Numbered from the stretch's first letter, positions 25,393-34,963 are shown. The stretch: DNA of 34,963 nt from Deltaproteobacteria bacterium (GCA_019237945.1 JAFAOG010000300.1:1-34963); one strand, 5' to 3'. Notes: a model not told the origin generated them from the sequence alone. Program-made: numbers and translations.

Positions 25393-25399
<7 letters not shown>
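24530..25399 (+). CDS. PilZ-like/helical-repeat protein
   Basis: The protein has 289 residues. Residues 1-80 look like a PilZ-type beta-barrel (ELARDLAAGGVFVPGAAVSLNEECELVMR...GLQLLGC), but I cannot see the RxxxR motif that binds c-di-GMP, so function in c-di-GMP binding is doubtful. Residues 85-155 are an Ala/Glu-rich linker with a 9-residue repeat (EEHAGPAV-T/A). The C-terminal 130 residues form helical repeats of the kind ALLRNPRLTSPEVARIARM / ALLSNPRLGPDQIQRVLRLMPKHELKLAA, seen in many delta-proteobacterial regulators. It converges with the kinase gene and overlaps its stop by 7 bp. Confidence 0.68.
24806..24859 (+). repeat. 27-bp tandem repeat in the PilZ-like gene
   Basis: Two copies (24806-24832, 24833-24859) encode EEHAGPAVT and EEHAGPAVA in the linker. 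Confidence 0.8.
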
Positions 25400-27260
<1,861 letters not shown>

Positions 27261-27261
<1 letters not shown>

Positions 27262-28397
27262 TACTGCGCGGCGAACGCCTTGTACTCGGGGCTCGCGAGG
27301 AAGTCGGTGTAGTCGGGGAACTTCGCGAGCGCGTCGGGGTCGAGCTTGACGCCGAAGTCGTCGTGGAGGTGCTGCATCGTCTCGACCGCGAGCTTGAACT
27401 GCTTGCGCTTCACGGCGACGTCGAGCCGCGCGTACCAGCCCTTCGAGAGCGACGGCTCGGTCGTGATCGCCTTCTCGGCCGCGGCGGCCGCCTTCTCGTA
27501 GTCGCCCGGCTGATTGCGCGCGACGTAGACGCTGGCGCGGATCGCATCCTGGAACGGATCACCGCCGATCGCGGCATCGATCGTGTCGATGTCGGCGAGC
27601 GCCTTCGTGTAGTCGCCGCGCAAGAACGCGCCATCGACATCGACGAGCGCGACCGACGGATCGTTGGGGAACAGCTTCGCCAACTCGTCGAGCGCCTGCT
27701 TGTACGCGTCGAGGCTGAGCTGGTCCGCGATGCGCAACCGCGCCATCTGCACCATGCGCGAGTTGTGGACCTCCCTGGGCAGCGCATCGACGACCGCGAG
27801 CGCCTCGGCGTACTTGCCGTCCTTCTGCAGCTCGCGCGACTTCTTGAGCGCGGACGCGGCATCCATGCTGCCGCCGATGCCCTGGTCGCTCATCGCGTCC
27901 ATGCCGCTGACGAGCAGGTTCGCGAGGAAGTCGCCCTGCGTGTAGGAGTAGATGTCGACGAGCTTGACCGCGTTGCCCTGCTTCTCGAGGATCAGCTGGT
28001 CGTAGCCGACGATCATCACCGACTTGCGTGGCGCGCGCGCGAGGCGACGCATGATCGGCGCGGGCTGGCTGTCGCGCTTGCCCATGTGCAACATGCGATA
28101 GCCCTCGACGCCCTGCTGCCACGCACACAGGATGCGCGCGACCGCGTGCGGATCTTTGAAGTGCGCGGTGCCGAACTCGGTCTCCTGCGACTTGGCGCCG
28201 TGCTTCATGCGCTCCGCGATCGCATCGCCATCGACCATCGACGCGACCTTCTCGTTGTCGCAGGGCTGCGTCATCGTCGCGGCCGCGAGCTGCTTCGCGA
28301 ACTCGGTCGCCTCGGCCTCCGAGACCGTCGGACCCGGCGGCGCCGACTTCTTCTCGCACGCCGCGAACACGATCACCGCCAGCACCAGCTTTCGCAT
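27261..28397 (-). CDS. Lipoprotein with TPR-like repeats
   Basis: The protein has 378 residues. Lipobox FAAC gives Cys14; the signal is [21 protein letters not shown] Shine-Dalgarno is about 10 nt before the ATG. Residues 20-190 hold a domain I do not recognise (two Cys: [16 protein letters not shown]). Residues 200-370 are TPR-like ([82 protein letters not shown]). An envelope protein co-transcribed with the Ser/Thr kinase is likely; it may present a signal to the kinase's extracytoplasmic part, which is inference. It diverges from rph. Confidence 0.82.
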
Positions 28398-28431
28398 GCG
28401 CCGGAGCCTCCCACACGGCGGACCTCCGGGG

Positions 28432-28437
28432 TAGCCT
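28432..28437 (+). promoter_or_regulatory. Candidate -10 box of rph
   Basis: TAGCCT lies 7 nt before the ATG at 28445. The 47-bp gap to the divergent lipoprotein gene must hold both promoters. Confidence 0.35.
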
Positions 28438-28444
28438 CCGCGCG

Positions 28445-29146
28445 ATGCGACCCGACGGACGACGTCCCGACCAGCTCCGCCCCCTCGAGATCATCACCGG
28501 TTTCCAGAAGCACGCCGAAGGCTCGGCGCTGATCAAGCTCGGGGAAACCTGGGTCTTGTGCGCGGCGTCCGTCGAGGAAGGCGTGCCGCCGTTCTTGAAG
28601 GGCAAGGGCCAGGGCTGGCTGACCGCCGAGTACGCGATGCTCCCGCGCTCGACGCACACGCGCACCAAGCGCGACCCCGGCGGCCGCGGCAAGGAGATCC
28701 AGCGGCTGATCGGACGCTCGCTGCGCGCGGCCGTCGATCTCAGCAAGCTCGGCGAGCGCACGATCGCGGTCGACTGCGACGTGCTCGCGGCGGACGGCGG
28801 CACGCGCGTGTCCTCGATCACCGGCGCGTGGGTCGCGTGCGCGCTCGCGATCCGCAAGCTCGTCGCGCAGGGCCTGCTCAAGGACATGTCCGCGCTGCTG
28901 CCGCCGGTCGCCGCCGTCTCCGTCGGCATCGTCGGCGGCGAGGTCGTGCTCGACCTGCCCTACGTCGAGGACAGCAAGGCCGATGTCGACATGAACGTCG
29001 TCGGCGACGAGGCCGGCAAGCTGATCGAGGTGCAGGGCACCGCCGAGCACGCGTCGTTCGATCGCAAGCAGCTCGACGCGATGCTCGACCTCGCGCTCGC
29101 CGGCATCCAGCAGCTCGCCGCCGCGCAGCGCAAGGCGATCGCGTGA
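28445..29146 (+). CDS. rph: Ribonuclease PH
   Basis: The protein has 233 residues, the usual size. Typical blocks: [20 protein letters not shown] at the start, [80 protein letters not shown] and [17 protein letters not shown]. It is a phosphate-dependent 3'-exoribonuclease that trims tRNA 3' ends, working as a hexamer of dimers. Overlaps rdgB by GTGA, the common rph-rdgB pairing. Confidence 0.97.
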   Translation: MRPDGRRPDQLRPLEIITGFQKHAEGSALIKLGETWVLCAASVEEGVPPFLKGKGQGWLTAEYAMLPRSTHTRTKRDPGGRGKEIQRLIGRSLRAAVDLSKLGERTIAVDCDVLAADGGTRVSSITGAWVACALAIRKLVAQGLLKDMSALLPPVAAVSVGIVGGEVVLDLPYVEDSKADVDMNVVGDEAGKLIEVQGTAEHASFDRKQLDAMLDLALAGIQQLAAAQRKAIA

Positions 29147-29757
29147 GCAGCCGGCCGCTCGTCTTCGCGACGCGCAATCGCGGCAAGCTCGTCGAGCTGC
29201 GCGAGCTCCTTCCCGGCATCGAGGTCCGCTCGCTCGACGACATCGACGTCCCCGACGTCATCGAGGACGCCGACACGTTCGCCGGCAACGCCTCCAAGAA
29301 AGCGCGCGAGGTCTCGCAGGCGACCGGCCTCCCCGCGCTCGCCGACGACAGCGGCCTCGAGGTCGACGCGCTCGGCGGCGCGCCCGGCGTCTACAGCGCG
29401 CGCTATGCCGGCGCCGGCCACGACGATGCCGCGAACAACGCGAAGCTACTCGCCGCGCTCGCCGGCATCCCGCCCGACAAGCGCACCGCGCGCTTCCATT
29501 CGGTGCTCGCGCTCGCCGACGTCACCGGCCCGCTCGGCGCCAACGTGATCACCGCCGACGGCACGTGCGAGGGTGTGATCCTCGACGCGCCGCGCGGCAC
29601 CGGCGGCTTCGGCTACGACCCGCTGTTCTTTTCGCCCGAGCTCGGCATGACGTTCGCGGAGGCGGGCGTCGGTCCCAAGAGCGACCTGTCGCACCGCGCT
29701 CGCGCGATGCGCGCGATCAAGCAGCGGCTGCTCGATTACCTGAAGACTTTGGGGTGA
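29143..29757 (+). CDS. rdgB: Inosine/xanthosine triphosphate pyrophosphatase (RdgB/HAM1)
   Basis: The protein has 204 residues; GTG start at 29143 overlaps the rph stop. Blocks: [17 protein letters not shown] (substrate loop), [61 protein letters not shown] and [14 protein letters not shown]. The enzyme removes ITP, dITP and XTP from the nucleotide pool. The stop codon at 29755-29757 lies inside the antisense tRNA-His acceptor stem. Confidence 0.97.
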   Translation: MSSRPLVFATRNRGKLVELRELLPGIEVRSLDDIDVPDVIEDADTFAGNASKKAREVSQATGLPALADDSGLEVDALGGAPGVYSARYAGAGHDDAANNAKLLAALAGIPPDKRTARFHSVLALADVTGPLGANVITADGTCEGVILDAPRGTGGFGYDPLFFSPELGMTFAEAGVGPKSDLSHRARAMRAIKQRLLDYLKTLG

Positions 29758-29826
29758 TCAACGGGGGTCGAACCCGCGACATCCAGGACCACAACCTGGC
29801 GCTCTACCAACTGAGCTATGACCACC
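29753..29826 (-). tRNA. tRNA-His (anticodon GTG)
   Basis: The minus strand folds as a complete cloverleaf. Extra G at -1 (29826) precedes the acceptor GTGGTCA, which pairs with TGATCAC. The D arm is GCTC..GAGC, and the anticodon arm CCAGG-TTGTGGT-CCTGG has GTG at 29790-29792. The T arm is GCGGG-TTCGACC-CCCGT, followed by C73. The -1 G opposite C73 is the identity element of tRNA-His. CCA is not encoded. The 3' five bases overlap the end of rdgB on the other strand. Confidence 0.97.
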
Positions 29827-29839
29827 GTGGGGGAAGCAG

Positions 29840-29868
29840 TAGATACAAGATCGAGCCCAGGCTCGCAA
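29840..29868 (-). promoter_or_regulatory. Candidate promoter of tRNA-His
   Basis: On the minus strand TTGCGA (29863-29868) and TATCTA (29840-29845) are separated by 17 bp, and transcription would start about 7 nt before the tRNA. Match is 4/6 and 3/6. Confidence 0.4.
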
Positions 29869-29883
29869 GCCCCCGCCGGCTAA

Positions 29884-30120
29884 CTACACGTCCGACCAAT
29901 CGTTCTCGGGATCGAGCTTCGCGAAGTTCACCGTATCGAAATCCGTCCACGAGCCGCGCGCGAGCTCGGCCTGCTCCTGCTCGTCGCGGACTTGCTTGCC
30001 GGCCTCGGTGACCGAGGCGTCCTGCGCCGGGTGGCCGTGGACCGCCGACGCGATCAGCTCCGCGAGCGCGCGCGGGGCCATCGCCGGATTGGCGAGGGGC
30101 TTGATCTCGAATTCGATCAT
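29884..30120 (-). CDS. Small protein, unknown function
   Basis: The protein has 78 residues. It starts MIEFEIKPLANPAMAPRALAELI. The second half is acidic (VRDEQEQAELARGSW, FDTVNFAKLDPENDW). There is no signal, membrane segment or Cys. It lies between tRNA-His and the DUF6986-like gene on the same strand; 48 bp separate its start from the DUF6986-like stop. It is the only open frame here with non-repetitive composition on that strand. I do not recognise it. Confidence 0.5.
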   Translation of the reverse strand: MIEFEIKPLANPAMAPRALAELIASAVHGHPAQDASVTEAGKQVRDEQEQAELARGSWTDFDTVNFAKLDPENDWSDV

Positions 30121-30168
30121 GACGGGGGCGTAACACAGCCCCGGCGCCTGGTGTCCGAAAAAGTGAAC

Positions 30169-31515
30169 TCAGCTCTTCGCGCGGCGGGCGTTCATGATCT
30201 TCACGAACGATTTTCCGCGGATCTCCTCGAGCGAGAGGCCGGTCGCGAGGGCTTCCTGCTCGGTGACCGCGCCGCACGCGATGCCGCGCAGGAAGTAGTT
30301 GAGCAGGCCCTGGCCGGTCGCCGCGTCGTCGAACACGTCGCCGACGAGCGTCGCCTGCGCCGCCTTCTCGACGAAGTTCTTGAGCCGCTCGCTCGCGGGC
30401 GCGAGCCCCTCGAGGAAGAACGCGTAGACGGCGCCGTAGCGCGGAACGAGCTGCGCGGGGTGGAGGTCCCAGCCCTGGTAGAAGCCGTTGACGAGCGAGT
30501 GGCGCGTGTCGTCGGCGTGCAGGCGCCACGCGGAGAACACGGCGGCCTTGTTGTCGCGCTTCTGGTCGTCGGTGAGGTCTTTGCCCTTGTGCGGGACGAC
30601 CGGCATGATGTTCGTCGCGCCGTCGGAGAGCATCACGCCGGTGCCGGCGCACGCGACCTTCATCATGTGCTTGGCGAAGTCGCACGCCGGGTGGCGCATC
30701 TTCTGGTGCGCGGCGGTGATGTCGCAGTTCGCGGTGTAGTCGTACGTTCCGAAGTGCGCGCCGCGCATGCGGCCGTCGGCGGCGCGGTGCAGGCGCGGCA
30801 TGATCGAGCGGCCCTGCGGGTCGAAGATCGTCTGCGTCGTCTCGACCATGATCTCCATCTGCAGGGAGCCGGGCTCGAGATCGAGGCGATCCTCGAGCAG
30901 CTCGAATACGTCGACGAGCGTCTCGACGTCGCCCTTGCTCTGGATCTTCGGCAGCGTGACGACGAAGTTGTCGGGGATGCGGCCGTTCGTCGTCGTGACG
31001 AGCTCGGTGAGGAACACGTCGAGCGTGCGCAGCGAGCGCGCGCCGAGATCGCGAGTCAGCGGCTTGATGCGGATGCCGAGGAACGGCGGCAGCGAATTCG
31101 CGACGAGCCCGGCCGCGACCTGCTGCGCGGCGGCGACGGCGTGGCCGTCCTCTTCCTCGTCGGCGCGGTTGCCGTAGCCGTCCTCGAAGTCGATGCGGAA
31201 GTCCTCGACGGCCTCGCGGCGGAGCTTGTCCTTGACGCGCTCCATCACCTTGCCGGCGAGATCGCCGCGGACGCCGATCGCCTCCGCGAAGGTCTTGTCG
31301 TCGGGCGCGTACGTCTCGAGCGACTTCAGCGCGATCTCGCCGAGCTTCTTCGGCGTCTCGGCCGTGAACAGATGCGCGCCGCCGTACACCGTGTGCACCG
31401 GCTGGCGAGCGCCGCTGTCACCGGGGTAGCGCTCGGAGAACCGCGTCTGCGCGCGGTCGATGCGGTCGATGGCCTTGGCGAGCTTCTTCTCGGGCAGAGA
31501 CGTCCGTGCCGACAT
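30169..31515 (-). CDS. HpcH/HpaI aldolase/citrate-lyase-like protein (DUF6986 type) in ureide operon
   Basis: The protein has 448 residues. A TIM-barrel of the citrate lyase/malate synthase-like superfamily is indicated by RIDFEDGYGNRADEEEDGHA (108-126), FLGIRIKPL (145-153, Arg), VTLPKI (186-191), MEIMVETTQ (220-228, Glu ligand) and HFGTYDYTA (254-262, Asp ligand). It is longer than HpcH enzymes (~250-300) and matches my recollection of DUF6986 proteins near allantoin genes in actinobacteria. It is last in the purine-ureide operon, 21 bp after uraH. A TATATC box 7 nt before the ATG suggests an extra promoter. Role inferred: ureidoglycolate cleavage or glyoxylate condensation; neither is shown. 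Confidence 0.75.
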   Translation of the reverse strand: MSARTSLPEKKLAKAIDRIDRAQTRFSERYPGDSGARQPVHTVYGGAHLFTAETPKKLGEIALKSLETYAPDDKTFAEAIGVRGDLAGKVMERVKDKLRREAVEDFRIDFEDGYGNRADEEEDGHAVAAAQQVAAGLVANSLPPFLGIRIKPLTRDLGARSLRTLDVFLTELVTTTNGRIPDNFVVTLPKIQSKGDVETLVDVFELLEDRLDLEPGSLQMEIMVETTQTIFDPQGRSIMPRLHRAADGRMRGAHFGTYDYTANCDITAAHQKMRHPACDFAKHMMKVACAGTGVMLSDGATNIMPVVPHKGKDLTDDQKRDNKAAVFSAWRLHADDTRHSLVNGFYQGWDLHPAQLVPRYGAVYAFFLEGLAPASERLKNFVEKAAQATLVGDVFDDAATGQGLLNYFLRGIACGAVTEQEALATGLSLEEIRGKSFVKIMNARRAKS

Positions 31516-31522
31516 GGGCGCG

Positions 31523-31528
31523 GATATA
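31523..31528 (-). promoter_or_regulatory. Candidate internal -10 box before the DUF6986-like gene
   Basis: Minus strand TATATC, inside GTTATATC, lies 7 nt before the ATG at 31515, in the 21-bp gap after uraH. Confidence 0.35.
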
Positions 31529-31536
31529 ACGCAAGC

Positions 31537-31854
31537 TCAGCTCCCGCGGTAGGTCGAGTAGCCGTAAGGACTCAGCAAGAGCGGCACGTGAAAGTGTTGC
31601 GTCCCGTCGTCGACGACGAACTGGATTTCGACGCTCGGAAAGAACGGATTTCCATAGGCGCCGGTCTGGAAGCGGATTCGGTACGTGCCGGGCTGAACGG
31701 GGCCCGCCGGGGTGAGCGTGCGGAGCCGGCCGTCGTCGTCGGTCACGCCGCCGCCGATCAGGTGCCACTGGCCGTGCTCGATACGCTCGAGCTCGACCGC
31801 GATGCCGCGTCCGGGCTTGCCGGCCGCCGTGTCGAGGACGTGCGTGGTGATCAT
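31537..31854 (-). CDS. uraH: 5-Hydroxyisourate hydrolase (transthyretin-like)
   Basis: The protein has 105 residues. It contains ITTHVLDTAAGKPGRGI (2-18, catalytic His5), GRLRTL (Arg44), FFPSVEIQF and the ending HFHVPLLLSPYGYSTYRGS; YRGS is the diagnostic C-terminus. It opens the ring of 5-hydroxyisourate to OHCU, the step after urate oxidase. The start overlaps the stop of the fusion gene (ATGA). Confidence 0.96.
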   Translation of the reverse strand: MITTHVLDTAAGKPGRGIAVELERIEHGQWHLIGGGVTDDDGRLRTLTPAGPVQPGTYRIRFQTGAYGNPFFPSVEIQFVVDDGTQHFHVPLLLSPYGYSTYRGS

Positions 31855-33293
31855 GTCTCCTCCAGCAGCTTTGCCAGCCGCAGGCGCGTGATCTTCGCCT
31901 GCTCCTCGGCGGCGCACCGCAGCTCGCTCGCGCGATCGTTGGCCATGCGCGCGCGCAGATCCGCGAGCATCGCATCGGCGCTGCGGCCGCTCGCGCACAC
32001 GATGTAGATGAAGCCGTACTGCTGCTCGTAGGCGCGGTTGCCGTCGGCGAGCTCGGCGAGCGTCGCTTGCTGCGCGCCGGCGGCGCCCGCCTGCTCCTTC
32101 TGCGACCACGCCGAGCTGCTGCGCTCGCCGATTCGGGGGTGCGCGCTGAATGCCTCGAGATGATCCGCCTCGCCGAGCGACCACCAGATGCGCTCCGCGA
32201 TCCGCAGCAGCGCCGCGCGATCCTCGAATGGCTGGTGCGCGACCATCGCGTCGGCCCACTTCTGCGACCCGCAGCAGCGCTTGAAGGCCGCCGCATCGAA
32301 GCGAGGCAGCGGCTCGGTGTGCGCGAGCTGACCGTACGCACGCAGCCGCGCGATGCCGCCGCACGGATAGACGTTGACGCGCAGGTGCGTGACGTCGCCG
32401 ATCCGTCGCAGGTCGGTGAACACGTGCCGCGTGTGCGGTTGCATCGGCGTCTGCGGCAGCAGCACGCGCCACGCATCGCCGACGCGCCCCTCGACCATCG
32501 CGAGCGCCGGCGCATTGCCCTTGAAGTGCGACGTGTCGAGCACGAGATGCTCGACGGTCCCCGCACCCGCGAGCCGCACGACCGCCCACTCGTGACCGGG
32601 ACCGCGCTTGCGCCGCGTCTCCCAGCCATCTGCCATCGACAGGCTCTGCCCCGGCTTGATGAGGTTGTTGCGCGAGCCGAAGAACATGTCGCTGCACGTC
32701 TCGACCCACGCGCCGTGCTCGAGCGCCGCGAGATCGATGTTGCGACCCTGCAGGTGCTTCCATCGCGGCACGACCTCGCCGTGCACGCGCAGCCGTGCGA
32801 CGCCGCCATCGGGATAGATGTCGAGCCGCACGTGCGTGAACCGCTGCTCGCTCGCGATCGGCAGCTCGTTCTTCGCGTTCCCCTCGAGCGCCGTGCGCGG
32901 CAAAATCTCCGTCCACGTCGCGGTCGCGAGCGCGCGCAGATCGAGCGGATCGTCGATCTCGGTCGCGTAGATCGCGCACGTGTCGGGGTAGTTGCCGCGG
33001 AAGAACGCCGTGTCGACGACGACCCCGCGGATCCGCCCCGGCATCCCGAGCCGCACGATGCACCAGTCGTGGACATCGCTGTCGCGCCCGGGCGCCACGC
33101 CATCGGCCGGCCGGTAGCGCCGCGTCTCCCAGCCGTCCATCCACTTGCCGCGATCGGTGTACTCGTGTTCGCGCCACTCCGCCGGCGCGGCGCGCACGAG
33201 GTTCTCCTTCTGCGCGAAGAACTCGTCGTTGCACGCGATCGCCGCACCGCCGACCGCGTCGCTCGCGAGATCCGGCAACTCCGTGAAGCTCAT
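31851..33293 (-). CDS. Allantoicase-OHCU decarboxylase fusion
   Basis: The protein has 480 residues. Residues 1-325 are allantoicase with its two internal jelly-roll repeats, each with a GWETRR motif (54-59 and 223-228), DVHDWCIVRLG / GHEWAVVRLAG, VVVDTAFFRGNYP / LVLDTSHFKGNAP, and RLDIYPDGG / RVNVYPCGG. Residues 328-478 are OHCU decarboxylase (UraD type), with the catalytic His in AFSAHPRIGER (H385) and AYEQQYGFIYIVCASGRSADAML. Allantoicase makes ureidoglycolate and urea from allantoate; UraD makes (S)-allantoin from OHCU. The fusion thus carries non-consecutive steps. Start overlaps the allB stop by ATGA. Confidence 0.95.
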   Translation of the reverse strand: MSFTELPDLASDAVGGAAIACNDEFFAQKENLVRAAPAEWREHEYTDRGKWMDGWETRRYRPADGVAPGRDSDVHDWCIVRLGMPGRIRGVVVDTAFFRGNYPDTCAIYATEIDDPLDLRALATATWTEILPRTALEGNAKNELPIASEQRFTHVRLDIYPDGGVARLRVHGEVVPRWKHLQGRNIDLAALEHGAWVETCSDMFFGSRNNLIKPGQSLSMADGWETRRKRGPGHEWAVVRLAGAGTVEHLVLDTSHFKGNAPALAMVEGRVGDAWRVLLPQTPMQPHTRHVFTDLRRIGDVTHLRVNVYPCGGIARLRAYGQLAHTEPLPRFDAAAFKRCCGSQKWADAMVAHQPFEDRAALLRIAERIWWSLGEADHLEAFSAHPRIGERSSSAWSQKEQAGAAGAQQATLAELADGNRAYEQQYGFIYIVCASGRSADAMLADLRARMANDRASELRCAAEEQAKITRLRLAKLLEET

Positions 33294-34636
33294 ACCAGCA
33301 CTCCCTGCTCGTTCGCGGTCACGCGGCCGCGCTCGGCGACCTTGATGCCGCGCAGATACGTCGCGTGCACGGCGCCGCGCAGCGACTCGCCCGCATACGG
33401 CGTCACCTTGTGACGATGGTGCACGAGCTCGGGCGTCACCGTCGTGCGCTCTTCATCCGCGAACACGACAAAGTCCGCATCCGCGCCCGCCGCGATCACG
33501 CCCTTCTTCCCACTCAGCCCCGCAAGCCGCGACGTCGCCGTGCACATCCACCGCACGATATCCGCCAGCTCGAACCCGCGCTTGCTCGCCTCGGTCCACA
33601 CGACGGGCAGCGCGAGCTGCAGCCCGCTGATCCCGCCCCACGCCGCCATGTAGTCGCCCTGCTCCATCGCCTTCAAGTTCGGGCTGCACGGCGAGTGATC
33701 GCTCGCGACCAGCTCGAGCACGCCCTCGCCGAGCGCACGCCACAGCGCCTCGCGATTCTCCGCATCCCGGATCGGCGGCGCGCACTTGAACGCGGTCGCC
33801 CCGTCGGGAATCGTCTCTGCCGCAAAGTGCAGATAATGAGGGCACGTCTCCGCCGTCAGCGGCAGCCCCTCGCTCTTCGCCTCGCGCAGCAGCCCCAGTG
33901 CGCTCGCCGCCGAATGATGGACGATGTGCGTGCGCGCGTGCGTCGAGCGGCACAGGCGCGTGACGAGCTTGATCGCCTCTTCTTCCGCCGCGGGCGGCCG
34001 CGACGCGAGGTACGTCATGTACTTCGTCGGATCGACACCCGCGAGGTGCTCCGCCGCCGCGTCGATCGGCCCCGCGACCTCCGCATGAACGAGCAGCGGT
34101 ACGTCGAGCCCTGCGAGGATCTGCATCGCGGGCGCGAGCTCCGGCTCGCCGACCCACCCGAACTCCGCGACCCCGCTATCGACCAGAAAGCACTTGAACC
34201 CGCGCACGCCATCGGCGACGAGCCCGGCGAGCTCGCGCTGATTCCCGGGCACGACGCCGCCCCAGAACCCGACATCCACGCTGCACTGCCCCTTTGCCGC
34301 CGCCCGCTTCGCGGCAAACGCCTCGCGCGTCGTCGTGGGTGGGATCGAGTTGAGCGGCATGTCGACGAGCGTCGTGACGCCGCCAACCGCCGCCGCGCGC
34401 GTCGCGGTCGCAAAGCCCTCCCACTCCGTCCGCCCCGGCTCGTTCAGATGCACGTGCGTGTCGACGATGCCGGGCAGCACGGCGAGGTCGCCGACGTCCT
34501 CGACGCTGTTCGCCCCGACATCCTCCCACGCGGCGACGCGATCGATCACGCCGCCTTTGACGTGCACCGCGGCGGGCCGCACACCCTCGGGCGTGACGAC
34601 GCGGCGCGAGCGCAGGACGAACGTAGGCTGGGTCAC
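33290..34636 (-). CDS. allB: Allantoinase
   Basis: The protein has 448 residues; start is GTG (34634-34636). Amidohydrolase ligands: H61 and H63 in DTHVHLNEPGRTEWEGF, carbamylated Lys148 in GFKCFLVDSG, H184, H240, and D313 in SDHSPC. ETCPHYLHF and TAFKCAPPIRD complete the allantoinase/dihydropyrimidinase signature; the NEPGRTEWEGF wording points to allantoinase. It hydrolyses allantoin to allantoate. First gene of the ureide operon; TATACT lies 8 nt upstream of the GTG. Confidence 0.96.
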   Translation of the reverse strand: MTQPTFVLRSRRVVTPEGVRPAAVHVKGGVIDRVAAWEDVGANSVEDVGDLAVLPGIVDTHVHLNEPGRTEWEGFATATRAAAVGGVTTLVDMPLNSIPPTTTREAFAAKRAAAKGQCSVDVGFWGGVVPGNQRELAGLVADGVRGFKCFLVDSGVAEFGWVGEPELAPAMQILAGLDVPLLVHAEVAGPIDAAAEHLAGVDPTKYMTYLASRPPAAEEEAIKLVTRLCRSTHARTHIVHHSAASALGLLREAKSEGLPLTAETCPHYLHFAAETIPDGATAFKCAPPIRDAENREALWRALGEGVLELVASDHSPCSPNLKAMEQGDYMAAWGGISGLQLALPVVWTEASKRGFELADIVRWMCTATSRLAGLSGKKGVIAAGADADFVVFADEERTTVTPELVHHRHKVTPYAGESLRGAVHATYLRGIKVAERGRVTANEQGVLV

Positions 34637-34644
34637 GGCGCCGC

Positions 34645-34650
34645 AGTATA
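34645..34650 (-). promoter_or_regulatory. Candidate -10 box of the ureide operon (allB)
   Basis: Minus strand TATACT (5/6) with 8 nt to the GTG at 34636. It is back to back with the TATAAT of the divergent gene; a shared regulator could act on both. Confidence 0.5.
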
Positions 34651-34657
34651 GCCACGA

Positions 34658-34663
34658 TATAAT
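34658..34663 (+). promoter_or_regulatory. -10 box TATAAT of the terminal lipoprotein gene
   Basis: A perfect TATAAT lies 6 nt before the ATG at 34670, so transcription would start at the A of the ATG. No good -35 is seen. Confidence 0.55.
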
Positions 34664-34669
34664 CGCCGG

Positions 34670-34963
34670 ATGCGTCTCGCCGCCGTCGCGTTGCTTGCCG
34701 CGTGCGGCGGCTCGTCTGCGCCGGCGCCCGATGCGCGCGCCCTGCCCCCCGACGATCGACTATCGGCTGTTCGTCACGCTCGATGGATTGCGTCAGCTGC
34801 CGCTTTCGATCTGGATCGATGGCGCGCAAACGAGCGACCTGCGCGAGACGTATGATCGCTCGATGGTGGGGACGACGATCCACCACACGATCGAGCTGCG
34901 CTACCAGGACGCCGTCCTCGTGCGCCGCGATGTCATCGCCGAGCTCGCGTCGTGCAGGCCGGA
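34670..34963 (+). pseudogene. Lipoprotein gene, apparently frameshifted at a C6 run; 3' end beyond the window
   Basis: The frame from ATG 34670 begins with a lipoprotein signal MRLAAVALLAACGG (Cys12) and a linker SSAPAPDARALPP, but closes at 34855 after nonsense-like Arg-rich residues. Just after the C run 34745-34750 another frame continues to the window end with a normal-looking protein (TIDYRLFVTLDGLRQLPLSI, then HHTIELRYQDAVLVRRD). One C fewer would join them. It could be a sequencing error, a real mutation or phase variation. An ATG at 34731 in the second frame is an alternative start without signal. Function unknown. Confidence 0.65.

Overview
The window comes from a very G+C-rich bacterial chromosome with many lipoproteins of myxobacterial style: lipobox followed by a low-complexity linker, poly-Gly/Cys-rich secreted modules, a eukaryote-like Ser/Thr kinase, a PilZ-like protein and FecR-like anti-sigma proteins. 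This gene content suggests Myxococcota (Haliangium/Kofleriaceae-like). That is inference from gene content; there is no rRNA in the window. Genes are densely packed. Overlaps of the ATGA, GTGA and TAATG types are frequent, and many transcription-unit starts carry a -10-like TAnnnT hexamer only 5-8 nt before the start codon.

Left part (1-10139). A truncated HAD-type 5'-nucleotidase on the minus strand diverges from hpt, so purine nucleotide hydrolysis and salvage are back to back. hpt is followed by a GAF-GGDEF diguanylate cyclase and a single-pass membrane protein in overlapping reading frames. Next come a sedolisin-like (S53) lipoprotein protease with two copies of a Cys-rich module, an NADPH-dependent FMN reductase, and a TraB/GumN-like lipoprotein. 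The most notable pair follows: an XPB-type helicase overlapping by 4 nt a Bax1-type nuclease. This is the helicase-nuclease couple known mainly from archaeal excision repair.

Accessory island (about 10140-12546). This holds a small alpha/beta-barrel-like protein, a REP-associated-transposase-like (Y1/HUH) protein with no evident catalytic tyrosine, a decayed DDE (IS481-like) transposase with an internal deletion and a second frameshift, and about 350 bp with nothing recognisable.

Central part (12547-25399). ExbB/ExbD-type energisers and a very large CehA/McbA-like PHP-domain lipoprotein lie on the minus strand. They are followed by yggX, a PLP-dependent D-cysteine-desulfhydrase-like enzyme that seems to need a CTG start, a lipoprotein, a degenerate anti-sigma-like protein, a small secreted protein, a DECR-type short-chain dehydrogenase overlapping a single-HKD phospholipase-D-like protein, an ECF sigma factor with its FecR-like partner, and a PilZ-like helical-repeat protein.

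Right part (25393-34963). A Ser/Thr kinase and a lipoprotein (minus strand) diverge from rph and rdgB. rdgB ends inside an antisense tRNA-His. A purine-ureide catabolic operon on the minus strand then reads allB, an allantoicase-OHCU decarboxylase fusion, uraH, and a DUF6986-like HpcH/citrate-lyase-type enzyme. Together these take 5-hydroxyisourate to (S)-allantoin, allantoate and ureidoglycolate; the last gene may handle the glyoxylate or ureidoglycolate end. A lipoprotein gene that appears frameshifted at a C6 run closes the window.
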